Shown here in pieces: positions 26,549 through 35,248 of a stretch of DNA of 64,000 bases. Position 1 is the first letter of the stretch. The number at the start of each line of letters is the position of its first letter. This stretch comes from Pararhizobium antarcticum. Its GTDB lineage: Bacteria > Pseudomonadota > Alphaproteobacteria > Rhizobiales > Rhizobiaceae. The stretch is from contig NZ_LSRP01000073.1 of NCBI RefSeq assembly GCF_001885585.1, positions 18,126 to 82,125 of the forward strand, given 5' to 3'. A program made the position numbers and the translations under genes. Below the pieces are notes generated by a model. The model saw only the letters and a program-made list of their open reading frames with translations. It had not been told where the DNA came from and did no database searches.

Positions 26549-27918
26549 AATCCGCACAACCGTCTTCGCTGACCGGTCTGGTTTCAAGACGCATCGTCGC
26601 CTTCACGGTGCTGGCGATGGTCCTGCAGTTCGGCATCGTGCTGGCGGAGTACTGGTCGGACGACAGCGAACTCGGTCGCTTCATCATCGAGCATGAAACC
26701 GAAACCCTGGCGGATGGCATATCGGTCCGCGCCGGCACGCTGTCATTTTCCCTGTCCCATGAAATGCGCGAGCGCTACGGCAAGCCGACCGATGCTGAGG
26801 GCGGTGCCATCTATATGAGGGTGCGCACCGGAGCCGGGGCAATCCTGTTTTCCAGTTGCGAGGCGATCTGCGAGGCGCATTTCCTTCCGGTCGAGATCAA
26901 CCCGCCGGCTTTCTGGCAGCGTCAGATTGCACCGGGCAAACCCTTGAGCGTGGCCGGAGGACGCGCGTTCACCGTGGATGGGCAGGAGGTGTTTGTTGAG
27001 CTTGCCGTGATCCGGGACCCGCACAGCTTCATCTACAATGTCCTGTTTCACGAGTTGCGCGATCACCTGGTCATTCCGATGCTCCTGATGTTCGGGCTTG
27101 TGGCGGGCGCCACCATGCTGTCGATCCGCGCGGCCCTGAAGCCGGTGGTGGAGGCGGCCGAAGCAGCGGACAGGATCGATCCGCGCAACGCGCTCGACCA
27201 TCTGCCGACGCGCGGCATGCCGCGCGAGATCGCCAACTTCGCCAATGCCGTCAATCGCGTGCTCGAGCGGGTGGCCGATCTCATCCAGGCGCAGAAGATC
27301 TTCTCGACCGCGATTGCCCATGAAATCCGCACACCGGTTGCCATCGTCCGCATGGAACTCGAGCGAATTGACGGCGATCGTGCGCGCAAGGCGGAACGCG
27401 ATCTCGATGCCTTGACCCATATGCTGGAGCAGTTGACCGCGCTCGCCAAGCTGGATGTCGTCGAAAGGGCTTCGTTCAGGACCGTATCGCTCGGTGACCT
27501 TGCAAATGCCAGTGTCGCGGCCCTTGCGCCCTTCGTTTTTGCCAATGGCCATTCGCTGGAGTTCGACGACGCGGCGGCATCGCCCGTCCATGCCGTGCCC
27601 TCGCTGATCGAAAACACCATCCGCAATCTCGTTGAAAATGCTGTCCGCCATACGCCGCAGGGCACGCATATCATCGTCAGGACTGGCCCCGGCCCGACCC
27701 TCGCTGTCATTGACGATGGCCCGGGCTTCGGTTCGGCGTCTGCACGGGTGCTCGAAGGCGGGCGGATCAAGAGTTCGGATGCGCTGGGCGTCGGCCTGAA
27801 GATTGTCGAGCGCATCGCCGGACTGCACCATGCCGCACTCAGCCTCGACAGCGAGGCGGGCAGGGGAACGCGGGTCCGTCTTGACTTTCCGGACACCGGC
27901 GCGCCGTCGACGGGATAG
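26545..27918 (+). CDS. Sensor histidine kinase, partner of the OmpR regulator
   Basis: 457 aa. TM1 at ~17-35, a periplasmic domain of ~140 residues with two Cys (SSCEAICEAHF), then TM2 (VIPMLLMFGLVAGATMLSI). A HAMP-like linker leads to HisKA (STAIAHEIRTPVAIVRMELERI; His in AHEIRTP) and an ATPase domain with N-box ENTIRNLVENAVRHTP, G1 VIDDGPGF and G2 DALGVGLKIV. Start overlaps the response regulator stop. The paired Cys suggest a redox or metal cue, which is inference. Confidence 0.91.
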   Translation: MKSAQPSSLTGLVSRRIVAFTVLAMVLQFGIVLAEYWSDDSELGRFIIEHETETLADGISVRAGTLSFSLSHEMRERYGKPTDAEGGAIYMRVRTGAGAILFSSCEAICEAHFLPVEINPPAFWQRQIAPGKPLSVAGGRAFTVDGQEVFVELAVIRDPHSFIYNVLFHELRDHLVIPMLLMFGLVAGATMLSIRAALKPVVEAAEAADRIDPRNALDHLPTRGMPREIANFANAVNRVLERVADLIQAQKIFSTAIAHEIRTPVAIVRMELERIDGDRARKAERDLDALTHMLEQLTALAKLDVVERASFRTVSLGDLANASVAALAPFVFANGHSLEFDDAAASPVHAVPSLIENTIRNLVENAVRHTPQGTHIIVRTGPGPTLAVIDDGPGFGSASARVLEGGRIKSSDALGVGLKIVERIAGLHHAALSLDSEAGRGTRVRLDFPDTGAPSTG

Positions 27919-28019
27919 ACGCGGTCAGGGCAAATCCGGTTTCCCTTTGTTGGAAACTGCGATAAAGCGCGCAGGTACGCCCTTCGCGGCGATCCGCAAT
28001 TCTGATGAGGATCATCTCT

Positions 28020-28364
28020 ATGGATATCAAACGCTTTGAAACCGGTCCGCGCATGAGCCAGGCCGTCGTCCACAATGGCACGGTCTATCTCGCCGGCCAG
28101 GTCGGCAAGGCCGGCGACGACGTCACGACGCAGACAAAGCAGGCGCTGGACGAAGTCGATCGCCTGCTGGCGCTTGCCGGCACCGACAAGACGAAAATCC
28201 TGTCTGCAACCATTTGGCTGGCCGATATGGTCGATTTCCCGAAAATGAATTCCGTTTGGGACGTCTGGGCCTCGCAGGGCAACACCCCCGCCCGCGCCAC
28301 TGGCGAAGCCAAGCTCGCGACCCCGGAATACCTGGTCGAAGTGATCGTGATCGCAGCGCTTTAA
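28020..28364 (+). CDS. RidA/YjgF family protein
   Basis: 114 aa. Matches the RidA fold: MDIKRFETGPRMSQAVVHNGTVYLAGQVG, then LLALAGTDKTKILSATIWLADM. The conserved Arg that binds the carboxylate of imine substrates is in NTPARATGEAKLATPEYLVEV. RidA enzymes hydrolyse reactive enamines and imines released by PLP enzymes. GAGG lies 9 bases before the ATG at 28020. Monocistronic. Confidence 0.9.
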   Translation: MDIKRFETGPRMSQAVVHNGTVYLAGQVGKAGDDVTTQTKQALDEVDRLLALAGTDKTKILSATIWLADMVDFPKMNSVWDVWASQGNTPARATGEAKLATPEYLVEVIVIAAL

Positions 28365-28382
28365 TCTCTGCGATGAAAGAGG

Positions 28383-28405
28383 GACCCGGTGCTAGGCGCC
28401 GGGTC
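28383..28405. other. Hairpin between convergent ridA-like and DUF995-like genes
   Basis: Stem GACCCGG/CCGGGTC with a 9-base loop and no T tract. A possible shared terminator structure. Confidence 0.4.
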
Positions 28406-28413
28406 GTCCGCCC

Positions 28414-28797
28414 TCAATTGCCGATGCGGGCCATACCGGTGTCGCCGTTGTCGCGCACCCATTTGACGCTGTCTGCACCCGTTCTCGTCAATTCGAAGCA
28501 CATTTTCGATCCATTATACCAGACCTTGAACTGCTGGCAGAGCTTGTCTGCCTGGATCCACCAGCGGCCGCTGTCCGTCGGCTGGATGAATTTACCGAGG
28601 CCGACGGCCTTGCCGTCGCCATTGACGACACCGGAAGTCTTGTAGTTGAGCGGAAACTCTCCGCCGAGCGGTGCGGCAAGGTAGATCGTCCGCCCGATGA
28701 TGTCGCTGCGAATATCGGCTTCCTGCAACTGGCTGGCCTGGGCCGAAGAAAGACCTGCAATCAAAGTTCCCAGTAGTGCGAATGTCAGCGTTTTCAT
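28414..28797 (-). CDS. Secreted DUF995-like protein
   Basis: 127 aa. Signal peptide MKTLTFALLGTLIAGLSSAQAS. The mature part (IRSDIIGRTIYLAAPLGGEFPLNYKTSG...RWWIQADKLCQQFKVWYNGSKMCFELTRTG) has the Gly-rich, Trp-rich layout and the two Cys of small rhizobial DUF995-type periplasmic proteins. Function unknown. Single gene; the promoter is not obvious. Confidence 0.72.
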   Translation of the reverse strand: MKTLTFALLGTLIAGLSSAQASQLQEADIRSDIIGRTIYLAAPLGGEFPLNYKTSGVVNGDGKAVGLGKFIQPTDSGRWWIQADKLCQQFKVWYNGSKMCFELTRTGADSVKWVRDNGDTGMARIGN

Positions 28798-28893
28798 GAA
28801 CGTCTCCCTGGTGGCACGTAAAGATACGTTTCTGTAGACGATTGGATCAGCGATAAAGTTTCGTGGGCTGCCTGTTTCCTGCAGAAGAATGCG

Positions 28894-28918
28894 GGAACCA
28901 ATCCGTTATTCCCGCGTT
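28894..28918 (+). promoter_or_regulatory. EcfG-type promoter (GGAAC-N16-CGTT)
   Basis: GGAAC at 28894-28898, 16 bases, CGTT at 28915-28918. It lies 36 bases before the start of the small membrane protein at 28955. Exact match to the rhizobial EcfG/RpoE2 consensus. Confidence 0.8.
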
Positions 28919-28954
28919 ATCAGGGTATCTCAACACATCGTAAGGAACGCCCGA

Positions 28955-29125
28955 ATGTTGTACTGGTTTCCGAGAGTTTGCCTGGTGCTGTTTTTCGGCG
29001 CGGTCATCGGTCTGGGTTTTCTGCCTTCGACCCCGGATGATGTCGCCAACACAGTCATCGTCGTCTTGCTTGGCCTCGGCCTGTTTTCCCTGACGCTGCA
29101 TGTCTTTCCGCCCGAGCGCTACTGA
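28955..29125 (+). CDS. Small membrane protein, likely general stress response member
   Basis: 56 aa with two membrane helices: MLYWFPRVCLVLFFGAVIGLGFL and VANTVIVVLLGLGLFSLTLHVF. The ATG at 28955 has AGGAA at 28942-28946; the 22 upstream in-frame codons overlap the promoter. A perfect EcfG promoter lies 36 bases upstream, so it should be induced by general stress through PhyR-NepR. I recognise no named family. Confidence 0.72.
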   Translation: MLYWFPRVCLVLFFGAVIGLGFLPSTPDDVANTVIVVLLGLGLFSLTLHVFPPERY

Positions 29126-29165
29126 AGCCTTCGGGTGTCATTCGACACCATTTGCCAAAAATACT

Positions 29166-29197
29166 CCGGAGCCACCGGTTTTATCCGATGGCTCCGG
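29166..29197 (+). other. Hairpin after the small membrane protein gene
   Basis: CCGGAGCCA (29166-29174) pairs perfectly with TGGCTCCGG (29189-29197) around a 14-base loop. There is no downstream T run, so its role as terminator is uncertain. Confidence 0.4.
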
Positions 29198-29338
29198 TGG
29201 TCCTGCGTCGAAAGTTCTTTCACCCCGGACATTCAGGGTTGATTTTTCACCGGGAACAGGATTGCTTGACGGCTTGGACCGGCGCTTAGCCGGGACTGTT
29301 GGGGGCGGTCGGTCTTTGATTTTCTTGAGCTCGTGACC

Positions 29339-30826
29339 ATGGCCAGGGACTCGATCATTTCTCGGTCGGTGCCGCTGTTCTTACTTGCGGGAGCTGTTCT
29401 GCTGCTCGCCCTTGTCCTTGCGTCCCTTCATTTTGCAAATCTCACCAGCCGAAACGCGCAGGAAGCGCTCGACGCTGCCCGCCTGAACGGTCGGGCGATG
29501 CGGCTCTTCAGCCTCATCCAGGATGCCGAAACCAGCCAGCGGGGTTACCTGCTCACCGGCGAGGCGCAGTTTCTGACACCGTTCCGGCGTGCCGAGAATC
29601 TCGTTCCCCTGCATTTCAAAAGCCTTCTCCCCGATTTTCAATCGATCGCCATTGGCGCGGTTACGGTTGAGCGGCTGGATCGGCTGATCAAGGAAAAACT
29701 CGAAGAGCTGCGCGCCACCGTCGAGCTGAAGCGATTGGGAAGGGCCGATACGGCGCTCGGCCTGGTGCAGACCGAGCGCGGCAAGCAGGCCATGGACGAG
29801 ATCCGCCAGATCATGGTGCGGATCGATGCCATCACCGACAATACCGGCTTCGTGCGTTTGTCCGCCCTTGCAGAGGCCACGCGCCTGCTGATGGTGTCGA
29901 TCATCGGTGGGGCGATCCTGCTGGTGCTTCTTGTCGGCGGTGCCGTGGCGCTGATCATCTGGCACACGCGCCAGCTACAAAAAGCCGGTGCTGCCCTCGC
30001 CTTGCAGAACGAGACGCTGGAGCAGAAAGTGCACGAGCGCACGCGCCACCTCGAACGGGCAAATCGGGAGTTGCAGAGCTATGCCTATATCGTGGGCCAC
30101 GATCTGCGCGCGCCCTTGGTCAACATCATGGGTTTCACGGCCGAACTCGAGCGGGCATCGGGAGAATTCTCCCGTTATCTCGAGGCCGCGCCCCTGTCGG
30201 ATGACCCTTCTGCAAAGGCAGCCCGTGAGGCGGTGCACGAGGATGTGCCCGAGGCCCTGCGTTTCATTCGCTCGTCGATGAAGCGCATGGATGACCTGAT
30301 CAACGAAATTCTCAAGCTTGCCCGCGCTGGAAACCGGCATCTCCAGGCCGAACCGCTTGACCTGGCTGGTCTCGTGGACGAGGTTGCCGGGACACTCAAA
30401 CACCGTCTCGACAGCAGTGCTGCCGTCGTGGTGATTTCCCCGGAGCTTCCCCGGGTCATATCGGACCGGCTGGCTCTGCAGCAGATTTTTGCAAACCTGC
30501 TGGACAATGCGATCAAATATGCCGATCCTTCCCGCAGCCCCCTCATCGAGGTGTTTGGCGAGACCGTCGGGGAGGACGTGACGGTGACTGTGCGCGACAA
30601 TGGCCGAGGCATAGCGAGCCAGGACAACGAGCGGATCTTCGAGCTTTTCAGGCGCTCCGGCCGGCAGGATAGACCCGGAGAGGGCATCGGCCTGGCGCAT
30701 GTCCGGGCGCTCGTGCGGCGTCTGGGGGGGGATGTCCTGGTGAGTTCCGTTTTGGGCGAGGGCACCTCCTTCCGGGTTACCATCGCGGCCGACCTTCACC
30801 ATGCGAGAAAATGGGGTGAACCATGA
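29339..30826 (+). CDS. CHASE3-domain sensor histidine kinase
   Basis: 495 aa. TM1 (SVPLFLLAGAVLLLALVLASLHF) precedes a CHASE3 extracytoplasmic domain (LIQDAETSQRGYLLTGEAQFLTPFRRA is its hallmark) and TM2 (MLLMVSI region to ALIIWH). A coiled coil leads to HisKA (SYAYIVGHDLRAPLVNIMGF) and an ATPase domain (IFANLLDNAIKYAD, VRDNGRGI). The DLRAPL box is of the phytochrome-like Cph1 type. ATG 29339 is chosen; GTG 29333 is possible. Coupled by ATGA to a single-domain receiver and then to a second kinase, a three-gene signalling operon beside the GSR locus. Confidence 0.9.
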   Translation: MARDSIISRSVPLFLLAGAVLLLALVLASLHFANLTSRNAQEALDAARLNGRAMRLFSLIQDAETSQRGYLLTGEAQFLTPFRRAENLVPLHFKSLLPDFQSIAIGAVTVERLDRLIKEKLEELRATVELKRLGRADTALGLVQTERGKQAMDEIRQIMVRIDAITDNTGFVRLSALAEATRLLMVSIIGGAILLVLLVGGAVALIIWHTRQLQKAGAALALQNETLEQKVHERTRHLERANRELQSYAYIVGHDLRAPLVNIMGFTAELERASGEFSRYLEAAPLSDDPSAKAAREAVHEDVPEALRFIRSSMKRMDDLINEILKLARAGNRHLQAEPLDLAGLVDEVAGTLKHRLDSSAAVVVISPELPRVISDRLALQQIFANLLDNAIKYADPSRSPLIEVFGETVGEDVTVTVRDNGRGIASQDNERIFELFRRSGRQDRPGEGIGLAHVRALVRRLGGDVLVSSVLGEGTSFRVTIAADLHHARKWGEP

Positions 30827-31269
30827 TCACGACTGCGAGACCCGTCAAGATCATCATGATCGAGGACGACGAGGGACACGCCCGTCTGATCGAGAAGAAT
30901 ATTCGGCGCGCCGGCGTTACCAATGACATCCTGGCTTTCGTCAATGGCACCGAGGCGCTCGCGTTCCTGCTCGGCGAGGACGGGACCGGTGGTGTCCATG
31001 CCGGGGAAACCATGCTGGTGCTTCTGGATCTCAATCTTCCCGACATGACGGGCATGGATATTCTCGCGCGCCTGCGCGACAGCACCCATCTCAAACGCAC
31101 CATGGTCATCATTCTCACCACCACCGATGATCCTCGCGAGATCCACCGCTGCTATGATCTGGGGGCAAATGTCTATGTCCCGAAGCCCATGCAGTACGAA
31201 AAGTTCGTCAATGCCGTCCAGCAACTCGGGCTGTTCCTGTCGGTCATGGCCCTTCCGGAGGCCACGTGA
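30823..31269 (+). CDS. Single-domain response regulator (Rcp1-like)
   Basis: 148 aa. Receiver with KIIMIEDDEGHARLIEKNIRRAG, phospho-Asp in VLLDLNLPDMTG, Thr in IILTTTDD and Lys in YVPKPMQYEKF. The extended loop (GEDGTGGVHAGET) and IEDDEGHA are typical of Rcp1-type receivers that work with phytochrome-like kinases. ATGA overlap with the CHASE3 kinase, which is the natural phosphodonor. Confidence 0.9.
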   Translation: MITTARPVKIIMIEDDEGHARLIEKNIRRAGVTNDILAFVNGTEALAFLLGEDGTGGVHAGETMLVLLDLNLPDMTGMDILARLRDSTHLKRTMVIILTTTDDPREIHRCYDLGANVYVPKPMQYEKFVNAVQQLGLFLSVMALPEAT

Positions 31270-32324
31270 TGTCATCCGCACTGGAGGCGAAGAGCGGCGG
31301 CACCCGTATTCTCTACATCGATGATGATGAGACGCTGGGCATCCTGCTCAAGAAAAATCTCGGGCGACTTGGCTTCGAGGTCGTCACCGTGCTGGACGGG
31401 ATGACCGGGCTTGCGCTGCTTGCCGGCGGCGATATCGATGCGATCGCCCTCGATCATTACCTGCTGGGGGAAACCGGGCTCGACATCCTGCCGGAAATTC
31501 TCAAGCGTCCCGACCATCCGCCGGTCGTCTATGTGACCGGTGCCGGCGATACGCGGATCGCGGTACAGGCCCTCAAATCCGGCGCTGACGACTATGTGAC
31601 GAAAAACGTCTCGACGGATTTCTTCGAGCTGCTGGCTGCAGCGCTCAATCAGGCGCTGGAGAGGGCCGGGTTCCGACGCGAAACGAAGCTGGCCCATGAA
31701 CTGATGCGGCAGGAGCGTGATCGGGCCGAACTGCTGCTGCGCGAAGTCAATCACCGGGTGGGAAACAGTCTTGGCCTGGCGGCGGCATTGATCAGAATGC
31801 AGGCGTCGCTGTTGACGGACCCGGTGGCAATTCAGGCCCTGCAGGAGACGCAGGCCCGTATCAATGCAATCGGCAACGTCCACCGGCATCTCTATGTCAA
31901 CAATCAGGTCGGTTCGGTCCAGGTGGATGCCTATCTGACGAGCCTCCTCGACGAACTCCAGTCCTCGATGCGCGACGACCTCCATCCGCACACCGTTGTT
32001 CTCGACGCGCAACGCATCCATCTTTCCACTGACAAGGTCGTGACCCTGGGCCTGATCGTCAGCGAGCTTGTCACCAATGCCTTCAAATATGCCTATGCGG
32101 AGGGGCAGGCTGGAGACATCCGTGTCAGCCTTCAGAGGCGGGACAGCCTGATCAGTCTGCGGGTCGAAGATGACGGCCGGGGCTTCGACCCTGACAGCCC
32201 CGCTCTCGGCACAGGTCTGGGGAGCCGGATCATCGCCGCCATGGCGCAGACGATGGGATGTTCGCTTGTCTACGACGTAAAGCTTGATGCTGGAACCCGC
32301 GTCGAGATGATGTTTGCCGATTGA
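31269..32324 (+). CDS. Receiver-HisKA_2 histidine kinase
   Basis: 351 aa. An N-terminal receiver (ILYIDDDETLGILLKKNL; phospho-Asp in AIALDHYLLGE) is followed by a HisKA_2-type kinase core. The phospho-His lies in LLLREVNHRVGNSL, and the ATPase N-box is LGLIVSELVTNAFKYAY. HisKA_2/HWE kinases are the class that phosphorylates PhyR in alphaproteobacteria. GGAGG at 31257-31261 serves ATG 31269; GTG 31266 is the alternative. No membrane segment, so cytoplasmic; its own receiver would be driven by the upstream CHASE3 kinase. phyR lies 3 kb away. Confidence 0.9.
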   Translation: MSSALEAKSGGTRILYIDDDETLGILLKKNLGRLGFEVVTVLDGMTGLALLAGGDIDAIALDHYLLGETGLDILPEILKRPDHPPVVYVTGAGDTRIAVQALKSGADDYVTKNVSTDFFELLAAALNQALERAGFRRETKLAHELMRQERDRAELLLREVNHRVGNSLGLAAALIRMQASLLTDPVAIQALQETQARINAIGNVHRHLYVNNQVGSVQVDAYLTSLLDELQSSMRDDLHPHTVVLDAQRIHLSTDKVVTLGLIVSELVTNAFKYAYAEGQAGDIRVSLQRRDSLISLRVEDDGRGFDPDSPALGTGLGSRIIAAMAQTMGCSLVYDVKLDAGTRVEMMFAD

Positions 32325-32774
32325 GCTGTTGCAGACAGGCGGTCGGCGGGTAGCTGCCGGCCATACTGTCGGAAAATGATGCTTCGATCGATCCTGTCGG
32401 TCCCCCTCCGGGCTGGGGGTTGCGCGCGGTCGACCGTTTGCCTTTCCGATCCTCTGTCCGCCACGCTCCTGTGTCCGCCATGCACGGAACGCTGGATTGG
32501 GGCGGTGCGGTGTGGTGATGAACAGGTCGCACTGCCGTTTGTTCCGGACCCCGGCAGTGCCGTGAACCTGTATTTCCCTGCACTTGCGTGCCTCCGCCAC
32601 CTTTGTCTAGACTGGCTGGCAGCCAAGGAACTTTTGCGGCCGTTCCGCGTTTTAGAGGGGCGAAACAAAAGACATTCCTCATACACGTGAGCGCGGTCGT
32701 TTTTCGCCCGGTATTTAACATCGTTACCGGGCCGTATTCCGGCAATTGACGACTGGGCAACAGGGGATATCGAC
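32325..32774. other. Intergenic region with an EcfG promoter
   Basis: 450 bases. Open frames on both strands have no ribosome binding site and no recognisable family. The only clear element is the promoter at 32627-32651 for the downstream transporter gene. Confidence 0.6.
32627..32651 (+). promoter_or_regulatory. EcfG-type promoter (GGAAC-N16-CGTT)
   Basis: GGAAC at 32627-32631, 16 bases, CGTT at 32648-32651. It lies 123 bases before the AI-2E family transporter start, leaving a fairly long leader. Confidence 0.75.
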
Positions 32775-33905
32775 ATGGGCGCCGCAGTGCCGGAAGAAGC
32801 ACATTCTCGCAAGCGCAAGCATATTCGCGAGGTGGAGGAAGCGGCAGTCGAGGCTGCCTATCCGGAGGTCAATCCACGCGATACGCTCGATCTCGTCGTT
32901 GCCTGGAGCATCGTCGGCATTTTCATCGTCATTGCCTCGACAGTCATCTATCTGATGGAGGCGATCCTCATGCCGATCACCCTGGCGATTGTCGTCGGCA
33001 TGGTGCTCGGTCTTGCTGCCGACCGGCTGGCAAAATTCGGTCTGCCGCCGGTGGTGGGTGGTCTCCTGCTCGGCATCGTCTTTGTCGTCGGCCTCTTCCT
33101 GTTGATCAATGCGCTGGTCGAGCCCATGTCGCAACTGGCGGGCGAGGCTCCGCGGATCCTCGAGCGCACCATCGAGCGGGTGCTGCCATTCATAGAGCGG
33201 TTCGACTGGCTGAAGTCTGCGCTTGACGGCGCGGATGAACAGGCCGTCGCCGATATGGCGATGCAGAATGCCGGAACGATGCTGGGTCTCGTCGCTGCCG
33301 GCCTGACCCCGGCTCTGGTCCAGACCTTGATCTTCCTCGCGGCGCTTGGCCTGTTTCTCCTTGGCCGCGCGCAATTGCGCAAGACGATCATCATGACTTT
33401 CGCGACGCGGGAACGCCGCCTGACGGCCATTCGCATCATGAATGCCACGGAAAATGCGATGGGCTTCTATTTCTCGACGGCGAGCCTGATTTACATCGTG
33501 CTTGGCATGATCACCGCCATCATCGCTTTTGCGGGTGGGCTTGCAATGGCGCCGCTGTGGGGGCTCTTTGCGTTTGTGTCCAGTTTCATCCCCTATGTCG
33601 GTGTCGCCGTCATGACCATCGCGCTGCTTGTCGCCGGCCTCATGACCCATGACGCCATGCTGCTCGCGCTGGCACCGGCGCTCGGCTTTTTCCTTCTGCA
33701 TCTCGTCATGGAAAATCTGGTGACACCTTCGATCCTCGGTCACAGGCTGGAGATCAACCCGTTTCTGATCTTTCTCGCGATCATTTTCTGGACCTGGATG
33801 TGGGGCGCTGTCGGCGCCATGCTGGCCCTGCCGATGTCGCTGATCGCCATGACGATCTTCGAAGAGGTCCGCACTCATCCGCCCGAACGCCACCTGCCGG
33901 CCTGA
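32775..33905 (+). CDS. AI-2E family transporter (PerM/YdiK-like)
   Basis: 376 aa. Charged N-terminal lead (~45 aa), then helices in the PerM pattern: VVAWSIVGIFIVIASTVIYLMEAILMPITLAIVVGMVLG, a coiled soluble segment ~110-170, and the family motif region FVSSFIPYVGVAVMTIALLVAGL followed by NLVTPSILGHRLEINPF. Members export small molecules or act as ion antiporters; the autoinducer-2 link is only the family name. AGGGGA lies 7 bases before the ATG. An exact EcfG promoter lies upstream, so stress-induced expression is likely. Confidence 0.88.
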   Translation: MGAAVPEEAHSRKRKHIREVEEAAVEAAYPEVNPRDTLDLVVAWSIVGIFIVIASTVIYLMEAILMPITLAIVVGMVLGLAADRLAKFGLPPVVGGLLLGIVFVVGLFLLINALVEPMSQLAGEAPRILERTIERVLPFIERFDWLKSALDGADEQAVADMAMQNAGTMLGLVAAGLTPALVQTLIFLAALGLFLLGRAQLRKTIIMTFATRERRLTAIRIMNATENAMGFYFSTASLIYIVLGMITAIIAFAGGLAMAPLWGLFAFVSSFIPYVGVAVMTIALLVAGLMTHDAMLLALAPALGFFLLHLVMENLVTPSILGHRLEINPFLIFLAIIFWTWMWGAVGAMLALPMSLIAMTIFEEVRTHPPERHLPA

Positions 33906-33971
33906 CGCTTGCCGGGCAGGATGATGCGCGCCGCCCGCCAATCATTGCTTGAACAGCACCTAGGAAACATG

Positions 33972-35219
33972 ATGTCATCAGCGCTCGATCCGGACCTCAC
34001 CGGACAGAATGACCTTCGCGGCGGCACGTCTCCATGGGGCGGCTCCACTCTGCGTCCGCGGGGAGCACCTCTCACCCAAAGCATCAAGGCCGACGTTCTC
34101 GTGGTCGGCGGCGGCATTACCGGGTCGCTGGCGGCGCAGCATCTTTCGGCGCTCGGTCTGGATGTCTGCATCATCGATCGTGAGCAGCCGGGGCTTGGTA
34201 GCACCAATGCCAGCACGGCAATGCTGCAATGGGAGATCGATTGTCCGCTGGCGGAGCTCACCGGCTTCTATGGTTTCGACCAGGCAGCCTCCATCTACCG
34301 CCGCAGCCTTGGCGCCGTTCAGGGGCTGAGCGGTCTTGTGCAATCGCTGCAAATTCCCTGTCTGTACCGCCCACGCTCGACGCTTTACATCGCGTCCGCC
34401 GAAGGCAGCAGTACGGAACTGCTGGCGGAACATGCTCTGCGGCAGAGAGCCGGCCTGCCCGGCCAGTTTCTCGAACATCGCGATCTGCTGGCCAATTTCG
34501 GCCTTGATCGCGCGGCGGCCATTCTGTCGCCGGGTTCGGCCGATGCCGATCCGCTGCTGCTCTCCTGGGGATTGCTTCGAGCTGCCGTCGGGCAGGGGGC
34601 TCGCCTGTTCGATGCCATGGCGACGGAGTATCATTCCTCTTCGAATGCCGTTGTCGTGGAAACCGATGGCCCCTTCGTCATTGAAGCGCGCCATGTCATC
34701 CTCGCGACGGGATATGTCATGCCGGACTTCGTCGGCAGCGCCTTACACAGCACGGCCTCGAGCTGGGCCATTGCGACCGTGCCGCAGGAGGATCGCAACC
34801 TCTGGCCCGGCCGCGAACTGATCTGGGAAGCGTCAGAGAGCTATCTCTACGCGCGCACCACGCAGGACGGTCGCATCATCATCGGTGGCGGCGACGACGA
34901 GACCGTCGATCCGGATGAACGGGACGCCAAATCGGGTGCAAAGGAAGCCTTCCTGATCGAAAGTCTCGGTCGGCTCTGGCCGGCAGCGGATCCGACGATC
35001 GCCTATTCCTGGTCCGGCGCCTTCGGCGAGACCGATGACGGCTTGCCGCTGATCGGACCGGTGCCGGGACATCCCCGCCTGCTGGCTGCCTATGGCTATG
35101 GCGGCAACGGCATAACCTTCAGCTTCATGGCGTCGCGCATTCTGGCCGCCCTTTGTGGCGGCCAGCGCGAGAGCTGGTTCGATGCCTTTGCGCTGGACCG
35201 CCCATCACCGCTCGGCTGA
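33972..35219 (+). CDS. FAD-dependent oxidoreductase (DAO family)
   Basis: 415 aa. An N-terminal FAD-binding motif (DVLVVGGGITGSLAAQHLSALGLDVCIIDRE) lies after a ~38 aa lead. The DAO fold ends with FGETDDGLPLIGPVPGHPRLLAAYGYGGNGITFS, the usual C-terminal FAD loop. Likely a glycine/D-amino-acid oxidase-like enzyme of unknown substrate. AGGA at 33962-33965 fits ATG 33972 best; ATG 33969 is possible, and the TTG at 33909 is probably not used. It follows the PerM-like gene by 66 bases and may share its transcript. Confidence 0.86.
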   Translation: MSSALDPDLTGQNDLRGGTSPWGGSTLRPRGAPLTQSIKADVLVVGGGITGSLAAQHLSALGLDVCIIDREQPGLGSTNASTAMLQWEIDCPLAELTGFYGFDQAASIYRRSLGAVQGLSGLVQSLQIPCLYRPRSTLYIASAEGSSTELLAEHALRQRAGLPGQFLEHRDLLANFGLDRAAAILSPGSADADPLLLSWGLLRAAVGQGARLFDAMATEYHSSSNAVVVETDGPFVIEARHVILATGYVMPDFVGSALHSTASSWAIATVPQEDRNLWPGRELIWEASESYLYARTTQDGRIIIGGGDDETVDPDERDAKSGAKEAFLIESLGRLWPAADPTIAYSWSGAFGETDDGLPLIGPVPGHPRLLAAYGYGGNGITFSFMASRILAALCGGQRESWFDAFALDRPSPLG

Positions 35220-35248
35220 TGCCGATCTGCTGTGGAAGGTCGGCGGTA

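Noticed and set aside
29252..29280. GGAAC upstream of the CHASE3 kinase
   Set aside because: No CGTT at 16 or 17 bases.
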